Shown here one piece after another: positions 32,959 to 41,790 of a stretch of DNA of 49,894 nt. Position numbers and translations under genes: made by a program. The notes below the pieces were generated by a model. That model had not been told where the DNA came from. It made no database searches and saw only the letters and a program-made list of their open reading frames with translations. Where the stretch lies: the NCBI GenBank assembly GCA_023416275.1, contig JAEZIB010000138.1:1-49894 (forward strand). The letters run 5' to 3'. The stretch's first letter is position 1, and every line of letters starts with the position of its first letter. The DNA is from Bacillota bacterium (GTDB lineage Bacteria; Bacillota; Clostridia; Acetivibrionales; DSM-1351).

Positions 32959-34007
32959 TTTTGCCTCCTTGGTTTTCTTGAAAATACAAAAAGAAAAAAT
33001 GGGCCGCCTAGCAATGTTGTCAGAACACCTACCGGTATTTCTCCTGTAGAAAGCAATCGAGTAAAATTATCTGCAAGCATAAGCAATAGACCCCCTAATA
33101 ATCCAGACAGAGGTATTAAGACACGGTTATCTGCTGTTAACCACATTCTGAGCAGATGTGGAACAATAAGACCCACAAATCCGATTATTCCGCTGATTGA
33201 TACACAGGAGGCTGTAAGGCAAGAGCCAACTATTAAGTAAAGCAAACGGATTCTTTTTGTGTTAACACCAAGAGATTGTGCCATACTGTCTCCTAAGGTC
33301 ATAATATTTAAATCGTTTGCAAAAGCATACGCAATAGTACTTAATATAAGGATGACGGGCATTAACATAAGAACATGATTCCATTGACGGGAAACAAGAC
33401 TTCCCATTAACCAAAATACAATAGCACTGACATTTTCACCTGCAGCCATTTTTATATAACTAATGCTGGCAGATAGTATTGAACCTGTAATAATACCTGA
33501 TATTACAAGGCTATTTGTTGTAATCCCTCCGCCACGCTTTGCAATAAGTATTACAAGCATTAGCGTCAAAAAAGCAAAACCAAAAGCAAATGCTGTAGGT
33601 GACAAGGCTAACGCAAAGAGAATGTTAAGCAGTATGGCAAGAGATGCCCCAAATGCCGCACCTGTAGAAACACCTAAAGTATATGAATCTGCTAAGGGAT
33701 TATCAAGAAGAGATTGAAAAATTGCACCAGCAACTGCCAACCCCATTCCTACAAATAAGCCGCATAATACACGAGGTAGACGAATTTCCCATACAACAGC
33801 AATAGCATTTGGCTGTATTCCCTCTAAAGAAGCGTTTGTTAGCTTTTTACACAATATGTGGAGAGATTCACCAAAGGAAATCTGCATTGCGCCTGTACCA
33901 ACAGCAAAAACCGTAGTGCTTAAAATAAGCACAAAAAGGATAAGTCCTATACATATATATTTTTTTAAATTCTTTTTGTGTTTTTGTATGCTATCCATCA
34001 AAATCAT
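32955..34007 (-). CDS. ABC transporter permease, FecCD/BtuC family
   Basis: 350 residues with about ten helices. Family motifs: WEIRLPRVLCGLFVGMGLAVAGAIFQ, NPLADSYTLGVSTGAAFG, VLMGSL-type segment, and GIIGFVGLIVPHLLRM (the coupling region). First gene of the minus-strand operon. The cobalamin riboswitch on the same strand lies about 900 bases upstream, with repeats and a terminator between. Confidence 0.92.
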   Translation of the reverse strand: MILMDSIQKHKKNLKKYICIGLILFVLILSTTVFAVGTGAMQISFGESLHILCKKLTNASLEGIQPNAIAVVWEIRLPRVLCGLFVGMGLAVAGAIFQSLLDNPLADSYTLGVSTGAAFGASLAILLNILFALALSPTAFAFGFAFLTLMLVILIAKRGGGITTNSLVISGIITGSILSASISYIKMAAGENVSAIVFWLMGSLVSRQWNHVLMLMPVILILSTIAYAFANDLNIMTLGDSMAQSLGVNTKRIRLLYLIVGSCLTASCVSISGIIGFVGLIVPHLLRMWLTADNRVLIPLSGLLGGLLLMLADNFTRLLSTGEIPVGVLTTLLGGPFFLFVFSRKPRRQN

Positions 34008-34024
34008 CCTTATTAAGTAGATAT

Positions 34025-34102
34025 ATCAGCTTTCGTACATAACAATCTATTGGTGCTCTAATTTATCAATGGTTTGTTGTCAACTAATTGCTTGAATTAG
34101 TA
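34025..34102 (+). repeat. Dispersed intergenic repeat copy
   Basis: CAGCTTTCGTACATAACAAT, CTATTGGTGCT, TTATCAATGGTTTGTTG, AATTGCTTGAATTAGTAA in family order, directly abutting the next copy. Confidence 0.75.
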
Positions 34103-34391
34103 ACTCAAGCTTCGCACATAAAAATATATTGGTGCGGTAGAATTATCAATGGTTTATTGCCAAAATAATTGCTAGAATTAGTAATGATTCGTCGAAGTAG
34201 TTTTGCAGTCGCACACATTCACCATCCATGGTTCATAGTGTGCTAAAACCGACATCGTGTCGGTTTTCCAGCAAAAAGACTTCGTCTCATCAACTAATTT
34301 ATGCAATTATTTCTAACCCAACTTTCCATTGATAATGCTACCACACCTATTAATAGGCTTTAAGCTGCATATTCAACTGCGAAGTTTGAGT
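34103..34391. repeat. MITE-like element with inverted ends
   Basis: Left end ACTCAAGCTTCGCA (34103-34116) and right end TGCGAAGTTTGAGT (34378-34391) are inverted copies with one mismatch. Both are flanked by TAGTA (34098-34102 and 34392-34396), a possible 5-bp target duplication. Inside, 34188-34285 forms a branched hairpin. Confidence 0.7.
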
Positions 34392-34518
34392 TAGTAATGG
34401 TTTATGCAATCAGGAGTAAACCAACTTTGCAATTATAAGTCTTCCCCGCCTACAACTTTCAACTGGAAGAGTAAAATAAATAATGAATACTATTTTATCT
34501 TGCAAGCTTTAAAAGTAT

Positions 34519-34559
34519 AAAAAAATCTTGTTTTCTTAAGTAAAAGAAAACAAGATTTT
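34519..34559 (-). terminator. Terminator on the minus strand, likely riboswitch-linked
   Basis: Perfect 16-bp stem (AAAATCTTGTTTTCTT / AAGAAAACAAGATTTT, six-base loop) followed on the minus strand by a run of T. It lies between the minus-strand cobalamin aptamer and the permease gene, so it may be the switched terminator of that leader, about 360 bases after the aptamer. The rest of 34560-34915 shows no gene. Confidence 0.7.
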
Positions 34560-34916
34560 AATATCAACAGTCTTTATACAAAATTAGTTACTAGTAGCTA
34601 CTTTTATAAGCTTTTAGCTTGAGTGCTTAGCTAAAAATATAATCAACCTATTGCTTTCAAGGCTAGTCAAAAGACCGACATTCTTATATGAAAGCTGAAG
34701 CTTGGATAATAATCAAAACTAGTAAGCACACAAAATTAAAATGGAGTAATTTAGTCAAATAACATATAAATACTCTCATAATAATAAGTAATAATTATTA
34801 GGCACTATGACCTTGTATAAATGCTTCAAAGATTTTAGAAAATGCAAACTGCATTAAACCTTTGAAATATATATCTTGGCAGTTCTTTTACGCCGAAAGA
34901 TCTGACAAAACGACAA

Positions 34917-35125
34917 CGAGCCGGTCTTCTGACTCACACATATACTTATCGCCTTCCCAGACAAAGTCCAGTGACTAAAGTCAAACCCCAAACTATCTAG
35001 ACAAAATTATCGTATTTGTAGCCGATAGTAATTGACTTTTTTGATAAGCTTTCTTATTGTGCATACAGCAGCGGCAACTGTATGGGCTTTCCACCCATTT
35101 CCCGTTCACTCGCATCGCTTTAATA
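34917..35125 (-). promoter_or_regulatory. Cobalamin riboswitch controlling the B12 import/CbiK operon
   Basis: Read on the minus strand, the order is GAACGGGAAATGGGTGGAAAG, CCCATACAG, TTGCCGC, later GTCACTGGAC, CTGGGAAGGCG and the B12 box AGTCAGAAGACCGGCTC at the 3' end (plus 34919-34937). These are the conserved blocks of the class. A candidate promoter TTGCTT-N17-TAGTAT lies just upstream (above 35160 on the minus strand). Confidence 0.93.
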
Positions 35126-35310
35126 TTCAATTTTTATGCTATGTAAAATAGCAATTTATAATATACTATCACGCAAAGAATTAAAAAGCAATTCTTTATT
35201 TGGCACTTTATGACACTTTATACACCTTTAATACAATTGACTTTAAGAGTACCAGCAATATATAATGGTTATAACGAGGCAAGAAAATGTCCCCTACTTC
35301 TATAAGTTGC

Positions 35311-35443
35311 GGGTAAGCGCTTTGGTTTTCATGTGGTGAGAATATCTCTCGCCTCGCTTACACGCCGCTGATGTAATAGCTCGAAAATAAAGTATGTACG
35401 AACAAGGTGCATTTTCGAGCCACAAAAACCACAAGTGGTTTTT
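35311..35443. other. Unexplained structured segment between the two riboswitches
   Basis: Three perfect stems: GTAAGCG (35313) with CGCTTAC (35355), GCTCGAAAAT (35379) with ATTTTCGAGC (35411), AAAAACCAC (35424) with GTGGTTTTT (35435). It is more GC-rich than its surroundings. It matches no RNA family I recognise; it could hold terminators protecting the two divergent leaders or be a small RNA or a mobile palindrome. Confidence 0.45.
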
Positions 35444-35514
35444 GACCGGTGTATAATTTTTTGTACATCGAAAAATTCCATTTTGAATCTTGGCGTTATA
35501 ATTTAATACGCTAT

Positions 35515-35695
35515 ATTGGTTGTTTAATTATATTAAGCACTAAGAGGGAATTAGGTTAGAATCCTAAACAGTCCTGCTGCCGTAATGACGGAGAAGGTTC
35601 TTAAAAATATTATTATATTTTCAAAGCCACTGAGCTATAGCTTGGGAAGGTGAGAACTGACATTGATGTCTTAGTCGGAAGACCTACCAATAATG
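35515..35695 (+). promoter_or_regulatory. Cobalamin riboswitch controlling the cbi operon
   Basis: Conserved blocks in order: GAGGGAATTAGGTTAGAATCC (35546), CAGTCCTGCTGCCGTAATG, AAAGCCACTGAGC, TTGGGAAGGTGAGAA and the B12 box AGTCGGAAGACCTACC (35673-35688). TATAAT at 35497-35502 may be its -10. Adenosylcobalamin binding should switch off the cbi genes. Confidence 0.95.
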
Positions 35696-35914
35696 TCTGC
35701 AGATTAAAACTGCAGAATACTATGACTTCACAGAGTATGAAGTGTTTAGTTTTAGAAATCAAAACCAATCTGAATAAGAAGCATATCTCTGCAAGAGAGC
35801 TTCACCTAAGTACACCTACTATATATTTACAGGAATAGGTGTGTAGATTAGTTTGATTAAAGAGAATACCATGAGTAATTAACAAAGAATACTTGTGTTA
35901 GCGTTCTTATTTTA

Positions 35915-35958
35915 AAAATAAACCATTCTATGACTTCATAAAATCGGTTTATTTTTTT
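35915..35958 (+). terminator. Terminator of the cbi riboswitch leader
   Basis: AAAATAAACC pairs with GGTTTATTTT around a 21-base loop and runs into T residues, about 225 bases after the B12 box and before cbiD. It is the probable switched terminator. Confidence 0.75.
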
Positions 35959-36185
35959 ATGTAGAAATGAGTATTTAGAACTTATTTATATGGTTTAAGT
36001 ATATAAAATCAACAGACTAGTAGCAAAAGTCAACAGGAATGGCTATTATTATTTTTGACAATGACCATTGTTAAGGCTCTTATACCGATAGAATTTTTAT
36101 GTTAAAACTGACTTATTTATAATAACATTTTATATAACCGGTTGTAGGTGTAATAACAAAAGTTATAAGAATAGGGTACAGAACA

Positions 36186-37313
36186 ATGAAGGAAATAATA
36201 GTAAAAGACGGAAAAGAATTGAGGTGTGGATATACAACGGGAAGCTGTGCGGCATCTGCTGCAAAAGCAGGTGCGATCATGCTCCTTGGGGATGAAGAAG
36301 TAGAAACTGTTGCTATAAAAACTCCTAAAGGAGTTTCTTTGTATCTTCAAATTGAAGATATAGAAAAACAAAAGGACTGGGTTAGCTGCGCTGTTACAAA
36401 AGATGCGGGAGATGACCCCGATGCTACCAACGGAATAAAAATTAATGCTAGAGTTGAAAAAGCAAAACAGGGTATACATATTGATGGTGGCTTAGGAGTG
36501 GGACGAGTTACGCAAAAAGGTCTGGCGTGTGCTGTGGGCGAGGCTGCAATAAATCCAATACCAAGAAAAATGATTGAGGATGCCTTGTTGGAGGTGGCCC
36601 AGAAATACAAATACAAGGGTGGTTTTTCAGTGGTTATTTCGGCTGAAAATGGAGAGGAAATAGCAAAGAAGACTTTTAATCCAAGGTTAGGAATAGTGGG
36701 AGGTATCTCTATTTTAGGCACTAGTGGTATTGTTGAACCGATGAGCGAAAAAGCCCTGATAGATACTATTCACTTGGAAATTGATAGTAAAACAATTACC
36801 CAAAACAATAATTTGCTGATTTCTCCAGGGAATTATGGAAGAGAATTTGCTCTCAAGGAGTTTGGACTTGATTTGGATTTTGGAATAAAGTGTTCGAATT
36901 TCATAGGTGAGACTATTGACTATGCTGTATATAAAAAAGTGAAAAATATTTTGCTTATAGGACATGCAGGAAAACTATGCAAAGTAGCTGGAGGGATAAT
37001 GAATACTCATTCTCGAATGGCTGACTGCAGGTGTGAGATATTTGCAGCTCACGCAGCTTTGGCAGGAGCATCTCGTAAGCAGATAGAAAAGATTATGAAT
37101 TCTGTAACGACAGATGAAATTAGTGTATTGCTTCATGAGTTTAATATAGCGAATCAAGTTTATGAAAGTATTTTAAGTAAAATAAGATATCATTTAAATT
37201 ACAGAGCGTCGGACAAGTGTATTATAGAGGTAATAATGTTTACAAATAATTGTGGGGGCTTTTATAAAACTGCCGGAGCACAATCACTGATAGACAGTTT
37301 ACTAAAACTTTAA
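36186..37313 (+). CDS. cbiD: Cobalt-precorrin-5B C1-methyltransferase
   Basis: 375 residues, normal for CbiD, which methylates C1 in the anaerobic pathway with S-adenosylmethionine. LRCGYTTGSCAASAAKAGA at the N-terminus, DAGDDPDATNG, GGLGVGRVTQKGLACAVGEAAINPIPR, LGIVGGISILGTSGIVEPMSE and LLIGHAGKLCKVAGGIMNTHSRMADCR are diagnostic. First gene of the cbi operon, behind the riboswitch; its ribosome site is weak (AGGGTACAGAACA). Confidence 0.96.
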   Translation: MKEIIVKDGKELRCGYTTGSCAASAAKAGAIMLLGDEEVETVAIKTPKGVSLYLQIEDIEKQKDWVSCAVTKDAGDDPDATNGIKINARVEKAKQGIHIDGGLGVGRVTQKGLACAVGEAAINPIPRKMIEDALLEVAQKYKYKGGFSVVISAENGEEIAKKTFNPRLGIVGGISILGTSGIVEPMSEKALIDTIHLEIDSKTITQNNNLLISPGNYGREFALKEFGLDLDFGIKCSNFIGETIDYAVYKKVKNILLIGHAGKLCKVAGGIMNTHSRMADCRCEIFAAHAALAGASRKQIEKIMNSVTTDEISVLLHEFNIANQVYESILSKIRYHLNYRASDKCIIEVIMFTNNCGGFYKTAGAQSLIDSLLKL

Positions 37314-37332
37314 TGTTTGAGGATGTGAAGCT

Positions 37333-38022
37333 ATGGCTGGAGTATTGTATGGGGTAGGAGTAGGACCAGGCAATCCAAAACTGCTGACACTACAGGCAGT
37401 TGAAGTAATTCAGAAAGTGGATTTTATTGCCGTACCTGACACAAATGGAGAAAAGACAGCAATGAAGGTGGTTAAGGATTATATAAAGGATAAAGAAATA
37501 TTATACTGCCCCATGCCCATGAGCAGAGATTTAAGGCTTGTTGAGCAGGGACATATAAAAAGCTGTCACATGCTTGAGGAAAGGCTTATAAAAGGTTATG
37601 ATATTGCATTTATAACGTTAGGAGATCCCACAATATACTCTACTTATATGTATATTCATAGAAGGATTATAGACAGGGGCTATACTGCCAAAATCATATC
37701 TGGAATAACCTCCTTTTGTGCAGCGGCTGCAGCATTAAATACATCTCTCTGTGACAGAGAAGAAGTGCTGCATATTATTCCTGCATCCTATGATGGCATT
37801 GAGAAATCACTTTTATTGGATGGCAACAAAATATTAATGAAGAGTGGCAAGAAATTGAGTGAGGTTAAGAATACTCTGAAAAGATTTAAGCTGGAAAGAA
37901 ATTCGCAGGCCGTTGAGTGCTGCAGCATGGAGAATGAACGGGTATATGAAAATATAGACCAGATTCCCGAGGATTCAAGCTATTTTTCAATTATTTTGGT
38001 AAAGGATAAATCAAATATATAA
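37333..38022 (+). CDS. cbiL: Cobalt-factor II C20-methyltransferase
   Basis: 229 residues of the SAM-dependent tetrapyrrole methylase fold: LYGVGVGPGNPKLLTLQAVE, then TLGDPTIYSTYMYIH, the CbiL form of the glycine loop. It methylates C20 of the sirohydrochlorin-derived ring, the first methylation after cobalt insertion. It follows cbiD by 19 bases. Confidence 0.95.
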   Translation: MAGVLYGVGVGPGNPKLLTLQAVEVIQKVDFIAVPDTNGEKTAMKVVKDYIKDKEILYCPMPMSRDLRLVEQGHIKSCHMLEERLIKGYDIAFITLGDPTIYSTYMYIHRRIIDRGYTAKIISGITSFCAAAAALNTSLCDREEVLHIIPASYDGIEKSLLLDGNKILMKSGKKLSEVKNTLKRFKLERNSQAVECCSMENERVYENIDQIPEDSSYFSIILVKDKSNI

Positions 38023-38025
38023 ATG

Positions 38026-38090
38026 ATTCAACTTTCGCAGAAGAAAATTGTGGGTGTGGGAGACTTATCAATGGTAAGTTGTAATTAGTC
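38026..38090 (+). repeat. Dispersed intergenic repeat, diverged copy within the cbi operon
   Basis: ATTCAACTTTCGCAGAAGAA, TTGTGGGTGTGGGAGACTTA, TCAATGG in family order; very like the left half of the 30904 element. Confidence 0.6.
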
Positions 38091-38190
38091 AATATAAAGG
38101 GAAGGAGTCTGTGTTCTGCATTAAAGCAATTTTGAGCTGAATGGAGAGCATAAAGTCAATTACTAGCTGCTGAAAAGGAGAATAATTGAC

Positions 38191-38961
38191 TTGATAAAAA
38201 TTATGGTTACATTTGTGGGGGCTGGGCCCGGAGCAGTAGATTTGATTACAGTCAGAGGTAAGGCGTTGTTAGAAAAAGCGGATATTGTTATTTATGCAGG
38301 CTCTCTGGTAAATGCTGAACTGCTATCCTTTACTAAAGAAACCTGCGAAATATACAATAGTGCAGAAATGACACTTGAGCATGTAATTTCAGTAATGGAA
38401 AAGGGAGTAAAAGAGGGAAAACAAATTGTTAGGTTACATACAGGAGACCCCAGTATATATGGAGCTATTCGTGAACAAATGGATCTTCTTATAGAGAAAG
38501 GAATAGAATATACTGTGGTTCCCGGAGTAAGCTCCTTTTGTGGTGCTGCAGCTGCCTTAAAGGCTGAATACACCCTTCCGAATGTAAGCCAGACAGTTAT
38601 TCTCACAAGAATGGAAGGGCGTACACCTGTGCCTGAAAAGGAAGAAATATCAAGGCTTGCATCACATAAGGCTTCTATGGCATTGTTTCTCAGTGCGGGT
38701 ATGCTGAAGGAATTAAGTGAAAGACTTATAGCAGGAGGATATGAAGAAGAAACTCCTGCGGCGATAGTATACAAAGCAACCTGGCCAGACCAAAAGATTG
38801 TCAGAACAAGTGTGGGAAAATTATATTGTGCTGCAAAGGAGAGTAATATAAATAAAACTGCCTTAATATTAGTCGGAAATTTCTTGGGCAACGAGTATGA
38901 ACGCTCTAAGTTATACCACCCCTCCTTTACACATGAGTTTAGAGAGGCATCACAGCAATGA
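38191..38961 (+). CDS. cbiF: Cobalt-precorrin-4 C11-methyltransferase
   Basis: 256 residues. VTFVGAGPGAVDLITVRG, LHTGDPSIYGAIREQMDLL, VPGVSSFCGAAAALKAEYTLP and VILTRMEGRTPVPEKE are typical of CbiF/CobM. TTG 38191 is chosen because AAGGAG lies ten bases upstream; ATG 38203 has none. The stop overlaps cbiG (ATGA). Confidence 0.96.
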   Translation: MIKIMVTFVGAGPGAVDLITVRGKALLEKADIVIYAGSLVNAELLSFTKETCEIYNSAEMTLEHVISVMEKGVKEGKQIVRLHTGDPSIYGAIREQMDLLIEKGIEYTVVPGVSSFCGAAAALKAEYTLPNVSQTVILTRMEGRTPVPEKEEISRLASHKASMALFLSAGMLKELSERLIAGGYEEETPAAIVYKATWPDQKIVRTSVGKLYCAAKESNINKTALILVGNFLGNEYERSKLYHPSFTHEFREASQQ

Positions 38962-39980
38962 AGATAACACTAGTGTCATTTACCATTAATGGAGGAAAAA
39001 TTTGTGCTTTGCTGCAGGATGAACTAAATAGGCGGGGGCACAATGCAGTAGGATACTGCAAATATGAGACAACTGGTATTAATATTTTGACTCGTGATGT
39101 TATAAGTTTTACAGAAACAGCATTTAATTCTGATGAGGCAATTGTTTTTATAGGTGCAGCAGGAATTGCAGTAAGGGCTATAGCACCATTTGTTAAGTCA
39201 AAGCAAGCTGATCCTGCGGTTATAGTTATTGACGATACAGCAAAGTACGTTATACCTATTTTGTCAGGGCATATAGGTGGAGCTAATTCTTTGGCACTTT
39301 CACTTTCTAAAATTATTTCTGCTCAGCCAATAATTACCACTGCAACTGATTGCAATTGCAGTTTTGCTGTAGATAATTGGGCGGACAACAATAACTGTCA
39401 TATTGCAAATGTTCAGAAGGTTAAATATATTTCTGCAGCTGTATTAAAAGGCGAAAAGGTAGGTTTATACTCAGAATTTCCAATAGAGGGCAATTTGCCA
39501 GAAGGGTTGATTCTTTCAAAAGAAACGCAAGTTGGAATATGTATATCCTTAGCTAATAAGCAATTCTATAAACACACCCTTCACCTCATACCAAAACAGT
39601 ATGTATTGGGTATAGGCTGTAGAAGAGACATTAATTTTGATAGCTTGAAAAACCTGGTAAATTCTATATTAATGAATAACAATATATCTAGATTTGAAAT
39701 TAAGTCAATGGCTTCAATTGATTTGAAATCAGATGAATTAGCATTAATCAGGCTTAGCAGAGAATGGAAAATACCCTTTCATACATATTCAGCACAGGAG
39801 CTTTCTTCAATTTCAGGAGAATATGAGGAATCAAGTTTTGTAAATGCAACAACGGGTGTTGGCAATGTCTGTGAAAGAGCAGCAGTTATTGATAGCTCTG
39901 GAGAATTGGTCTTGAAAAAGACGTGCAGAGATGGAATTACTGTTGCAATAGCTAAAAGAGAATGGAGATGTGTATTTTGA
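38958..39980 (+). CDS. cbiG: Cobalt-precorrin-5A hydrolase
   Basis: 340 residues; opens the delta-lactone ring and releases acetaldehyde. Central region IVFIGAAGIAVRAIAPFVKSK, DPAVIVIDDTAKYVIPILSGHIGGANSLA, then the CobE-like C-terminal domain (VLGIGCRRDINFD, SIDLKSDELALIRLSREW). Overlaps cbiF by four bases and cbiH by four. Confidence 0.95.
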   Translation: MKITLVSFTINGGKICALLQDELNRRGHNAVGYCKYETTGINILTRDVISFTETAFNSDEAIVFIGAAGIAVRAIAPFVKSKQADPAVIVIDDTAKYVIPILSGHIGGANSLALSLSKIISAQPIITTATDCNCSFAVDNWADNNNCHIANVQKVKYISAAVLKGEKVGLYSEFPIEGNLPEGLILSKETQVGICISLANKQFYKHTLHLIPKQYVLGIGCRRDINFDSLKNLVNSILMNNNISRFEIKSMASIDLKSDELALIRLSREWKIPFHTYSAQELSSISGEYEESSFVNATTGVGNVCERAAVIDSSGELVLKKTCRDGITVAIAKREWRCVF

Positions 39981-40714
39981 AATTATATGTTGTTGGACTT
40001 GGTCCTGGTGAAGATAGTCAAATAACAAGTAAAGCTCTATCAGCTTTAGAAAATAGCCATTTAATCGTTGGATACAAAGTATATACTGATTTGATCAAAC
40101 ATCTTATTTCAGACAAAGAAATTTTAAACACGCCTATGACAAAAGAAGTAGACCGCTGTAAAATGGCTGTAGAGGCTGCAATCTCAGGCAAAAATGTTGC
40201 AATGGTTTCCAGTGGAGATGCAGGTGTTTATGGTATGGCAGGGCTTATTTATGAAGTAATGACCGAATATTGTACAAATGAGGTAGAGGTAGAAGTCATA
40301 CCTGGTATTACAGCAGCGTCATCTGCGGCAGCAATTCTTGGAGCACCTTTAATAATGGATTTTGCAGTTATCTCATTAAGTGATTTGCTTACGCCTTGGG
40401 ATGAAATTGAAGAAAGAATTAGATTTGCTGCCAAGACAGGTTTTGTTATATGTATTTATAATCCGTCTAGTGTTAAGCGCTGGAATTACTTAAAAAAAGC
40501 ATGTGAAGTAGTGATGGAGAGTATTGATAAAGAGACACCTTGCGGATATGTACAAAATATAGGACGGATGGGTCAGAAGCATAGGATTCTAAAATTGGAG
40601 GAACTAGCTGACACACAGGTAGACATGTTTACTACTGTAATAATTGGTAATAAAAATACAAAAATTATAAATGGAAAGCTAGTAACCTCAAGAGGTTATA
40701 GCTTAAAAGCTTAA
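39977..40714 (+). CDS. cbiH: Cobalt-precorrin-3 C17-methyltransferase
   Basis: 245 residues from TTG 39977, which has GGAG nine bases upstream and overlaps the cbiG stop; ATG 39962 and 39968 are poorer. Motifs: LYVVGLGPGEDSQIT, VSSGDAGVYGMAGLIYE, VIPGITAASSAAAILGAPL, IYNPSSVKRWNYL. It methylates C17 with ring contraction. Confidence 0.95.
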   Translation: MKLYVVGLGPGEDSQITSKALSALENSHLIVGYKVYTDLIKHLISDKEILNTPMTKEVDRCKMAVEAAISGKNVAMVSSGDAGVYGMAGLIYEVMTEYCTNEVEVEVIPGITAASSAAAILGAPLIMDFAVISLSDLLTPWDEIEERIRFAAKTGFVICIYNPSSVKRWNYLKKACEVVMESIDKETPCGYVQNIGRMGQKHRILKLEELADTQVDMFTTVIIGNKNTKIINGKLVTSRGYSLKA

Positions 40715-40897
40715 TTCGACTAAAAACCGATAGCTCATCGGGAGAAGGTCTTGAATCGTAATTGACTCAAGTAAGCACTGCATATGAAAAAGTATTAGAT
40801 ATACGGCTGTGATAAGTTATACAAAGCTCAAAGGAGGTGCAAGCTCCATATTGTTTTGTTTCATAGTTTTTGTAAAAAGCCGATATGGAAGGGGTAT

Positions 40898-41665
40898 ATG
40901 AAAGTATTAGTTTTTGCAGGAACAACGGAGGGAAAAGAAGTTTCCAATTTCCTTTCTGAAAATGGAATATTTGTTACAGCTTGTGTTGCTACAGGATACG
41001 GCAATATGGTTATGTCAACTAACGATAGACTGGAAGTAAAAGCAGGTAGGCTTGAAGTAGAACAAATGGCAGAACTAATGCAGGGCTATGCTTTAGTAAT
41101 TGATGCAACACATCCATATGCAAGTGTTGTTACAAATAATATAAGAAGTGCTTGCTTAAAAATGAGCAAGGAGTATATACGTATACTAAGACCATCAATA
41201 ACTGCAAAGAATGTAATTACAGTAAGGGATATAAGAGAAGCAGCTAGCTATCTTAACACAATTGATGGGAATGTTTTGTTGACTACAGGCAGTAAAGAAC
41301 TTGAGCTGTATACTGATGTTACGAATTATCAGAATAGATTATATGCAAGAGTACTTCCGGCACCTGAAGTGGTACAAAAATGTACTGGATTAGGCTTTAA
41401 AGGAAAAAATTTAATCTGTATGCAGGGACCTTTTTCCCATGAATTAAATGTAGCAATGTTGAAGCACATTTCTGCAAAATTTATGGTTACAAAGGATACA
41501 GGAAATGTAGGCGGCTTTGAAGAGAAAATATCTGCTGCAAATGAAGTTGGAGTGACGGTTATTTTGATTTCTAGGCCTCAGGAGGAAGAGGGTTATACAA
41601 TTAATCAAATAAAGGAGTTGCTTGCGGTAAGATTTGGGTTTAATATACCTAAATTGCTTGTCTGA
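40898..41665 (+). CDS. cbiJ: Cobalt-precorrin-6A reductase
   Basis: 255 residues from ATG 40898, with GGAAGGGG just upstream; the longer frame from 40856 has none. VLVFAGTTEGKEVSNFL, VIDATHPYASVVTNNI, NVLLTTGSKELELYTD, CMQGPFSHELNVAML, TKDTGNVGGFEEKISAANE are typical of CbiJ/CobK. Upstream 40832-40850 has GGAG/CTCC able to pair, much like the leader of thiM. Confidence 0.95.
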   Translation: MKVLVFAGTTEGKEVSNFLSENGIFVTACVATGYGNMVMSTNDRLEVKAGRLEVEQMAELMQGYALVIDATHPYASVVTNNIRSACLKMSKEYIRILRPSITAKNVITVRDIREAASYLNTIDGNVLLTTGSKELELYTDVTNYQNRLYARVLPAPEVVQKCTGLGFKGKNLICMQGPFSHELNVAMLKHISAKFMVTKDTGNVGGFEEKISAANEVGVTVILISRPQEEEGYTINQIKELLAVRFGFNIPKLLV

Positions 41666-41790
41666 AAAGAGGAGATTAACATTGATATATTTTACTTGAT
41701 TAGGTGTGGAATTCGAAAGATGAGTTTGCGTAAACATTCAAAAATTTGAATAATGATCACCAAATAATATTGTTGAGATAGAGAGGTGCT

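Noticed and set aside
34025..34180. CRISPR array, because of two adjacent repeat copies
   Set aside because: Units are about 80 bp and diverged, with inverted partners and no spacers of even length.
35650..35838. Open frame of 62 codons downstream of the cbi riboswitch
   Set aside because: It begins inside the aptamer at the B12 box region and lacks a ribosome site.
38292..38891. Minus-strand frame of 199 codons opposite cbiF
   Set aside because: Shadow of CbiF; composition and lack of ribosome site argue against it.
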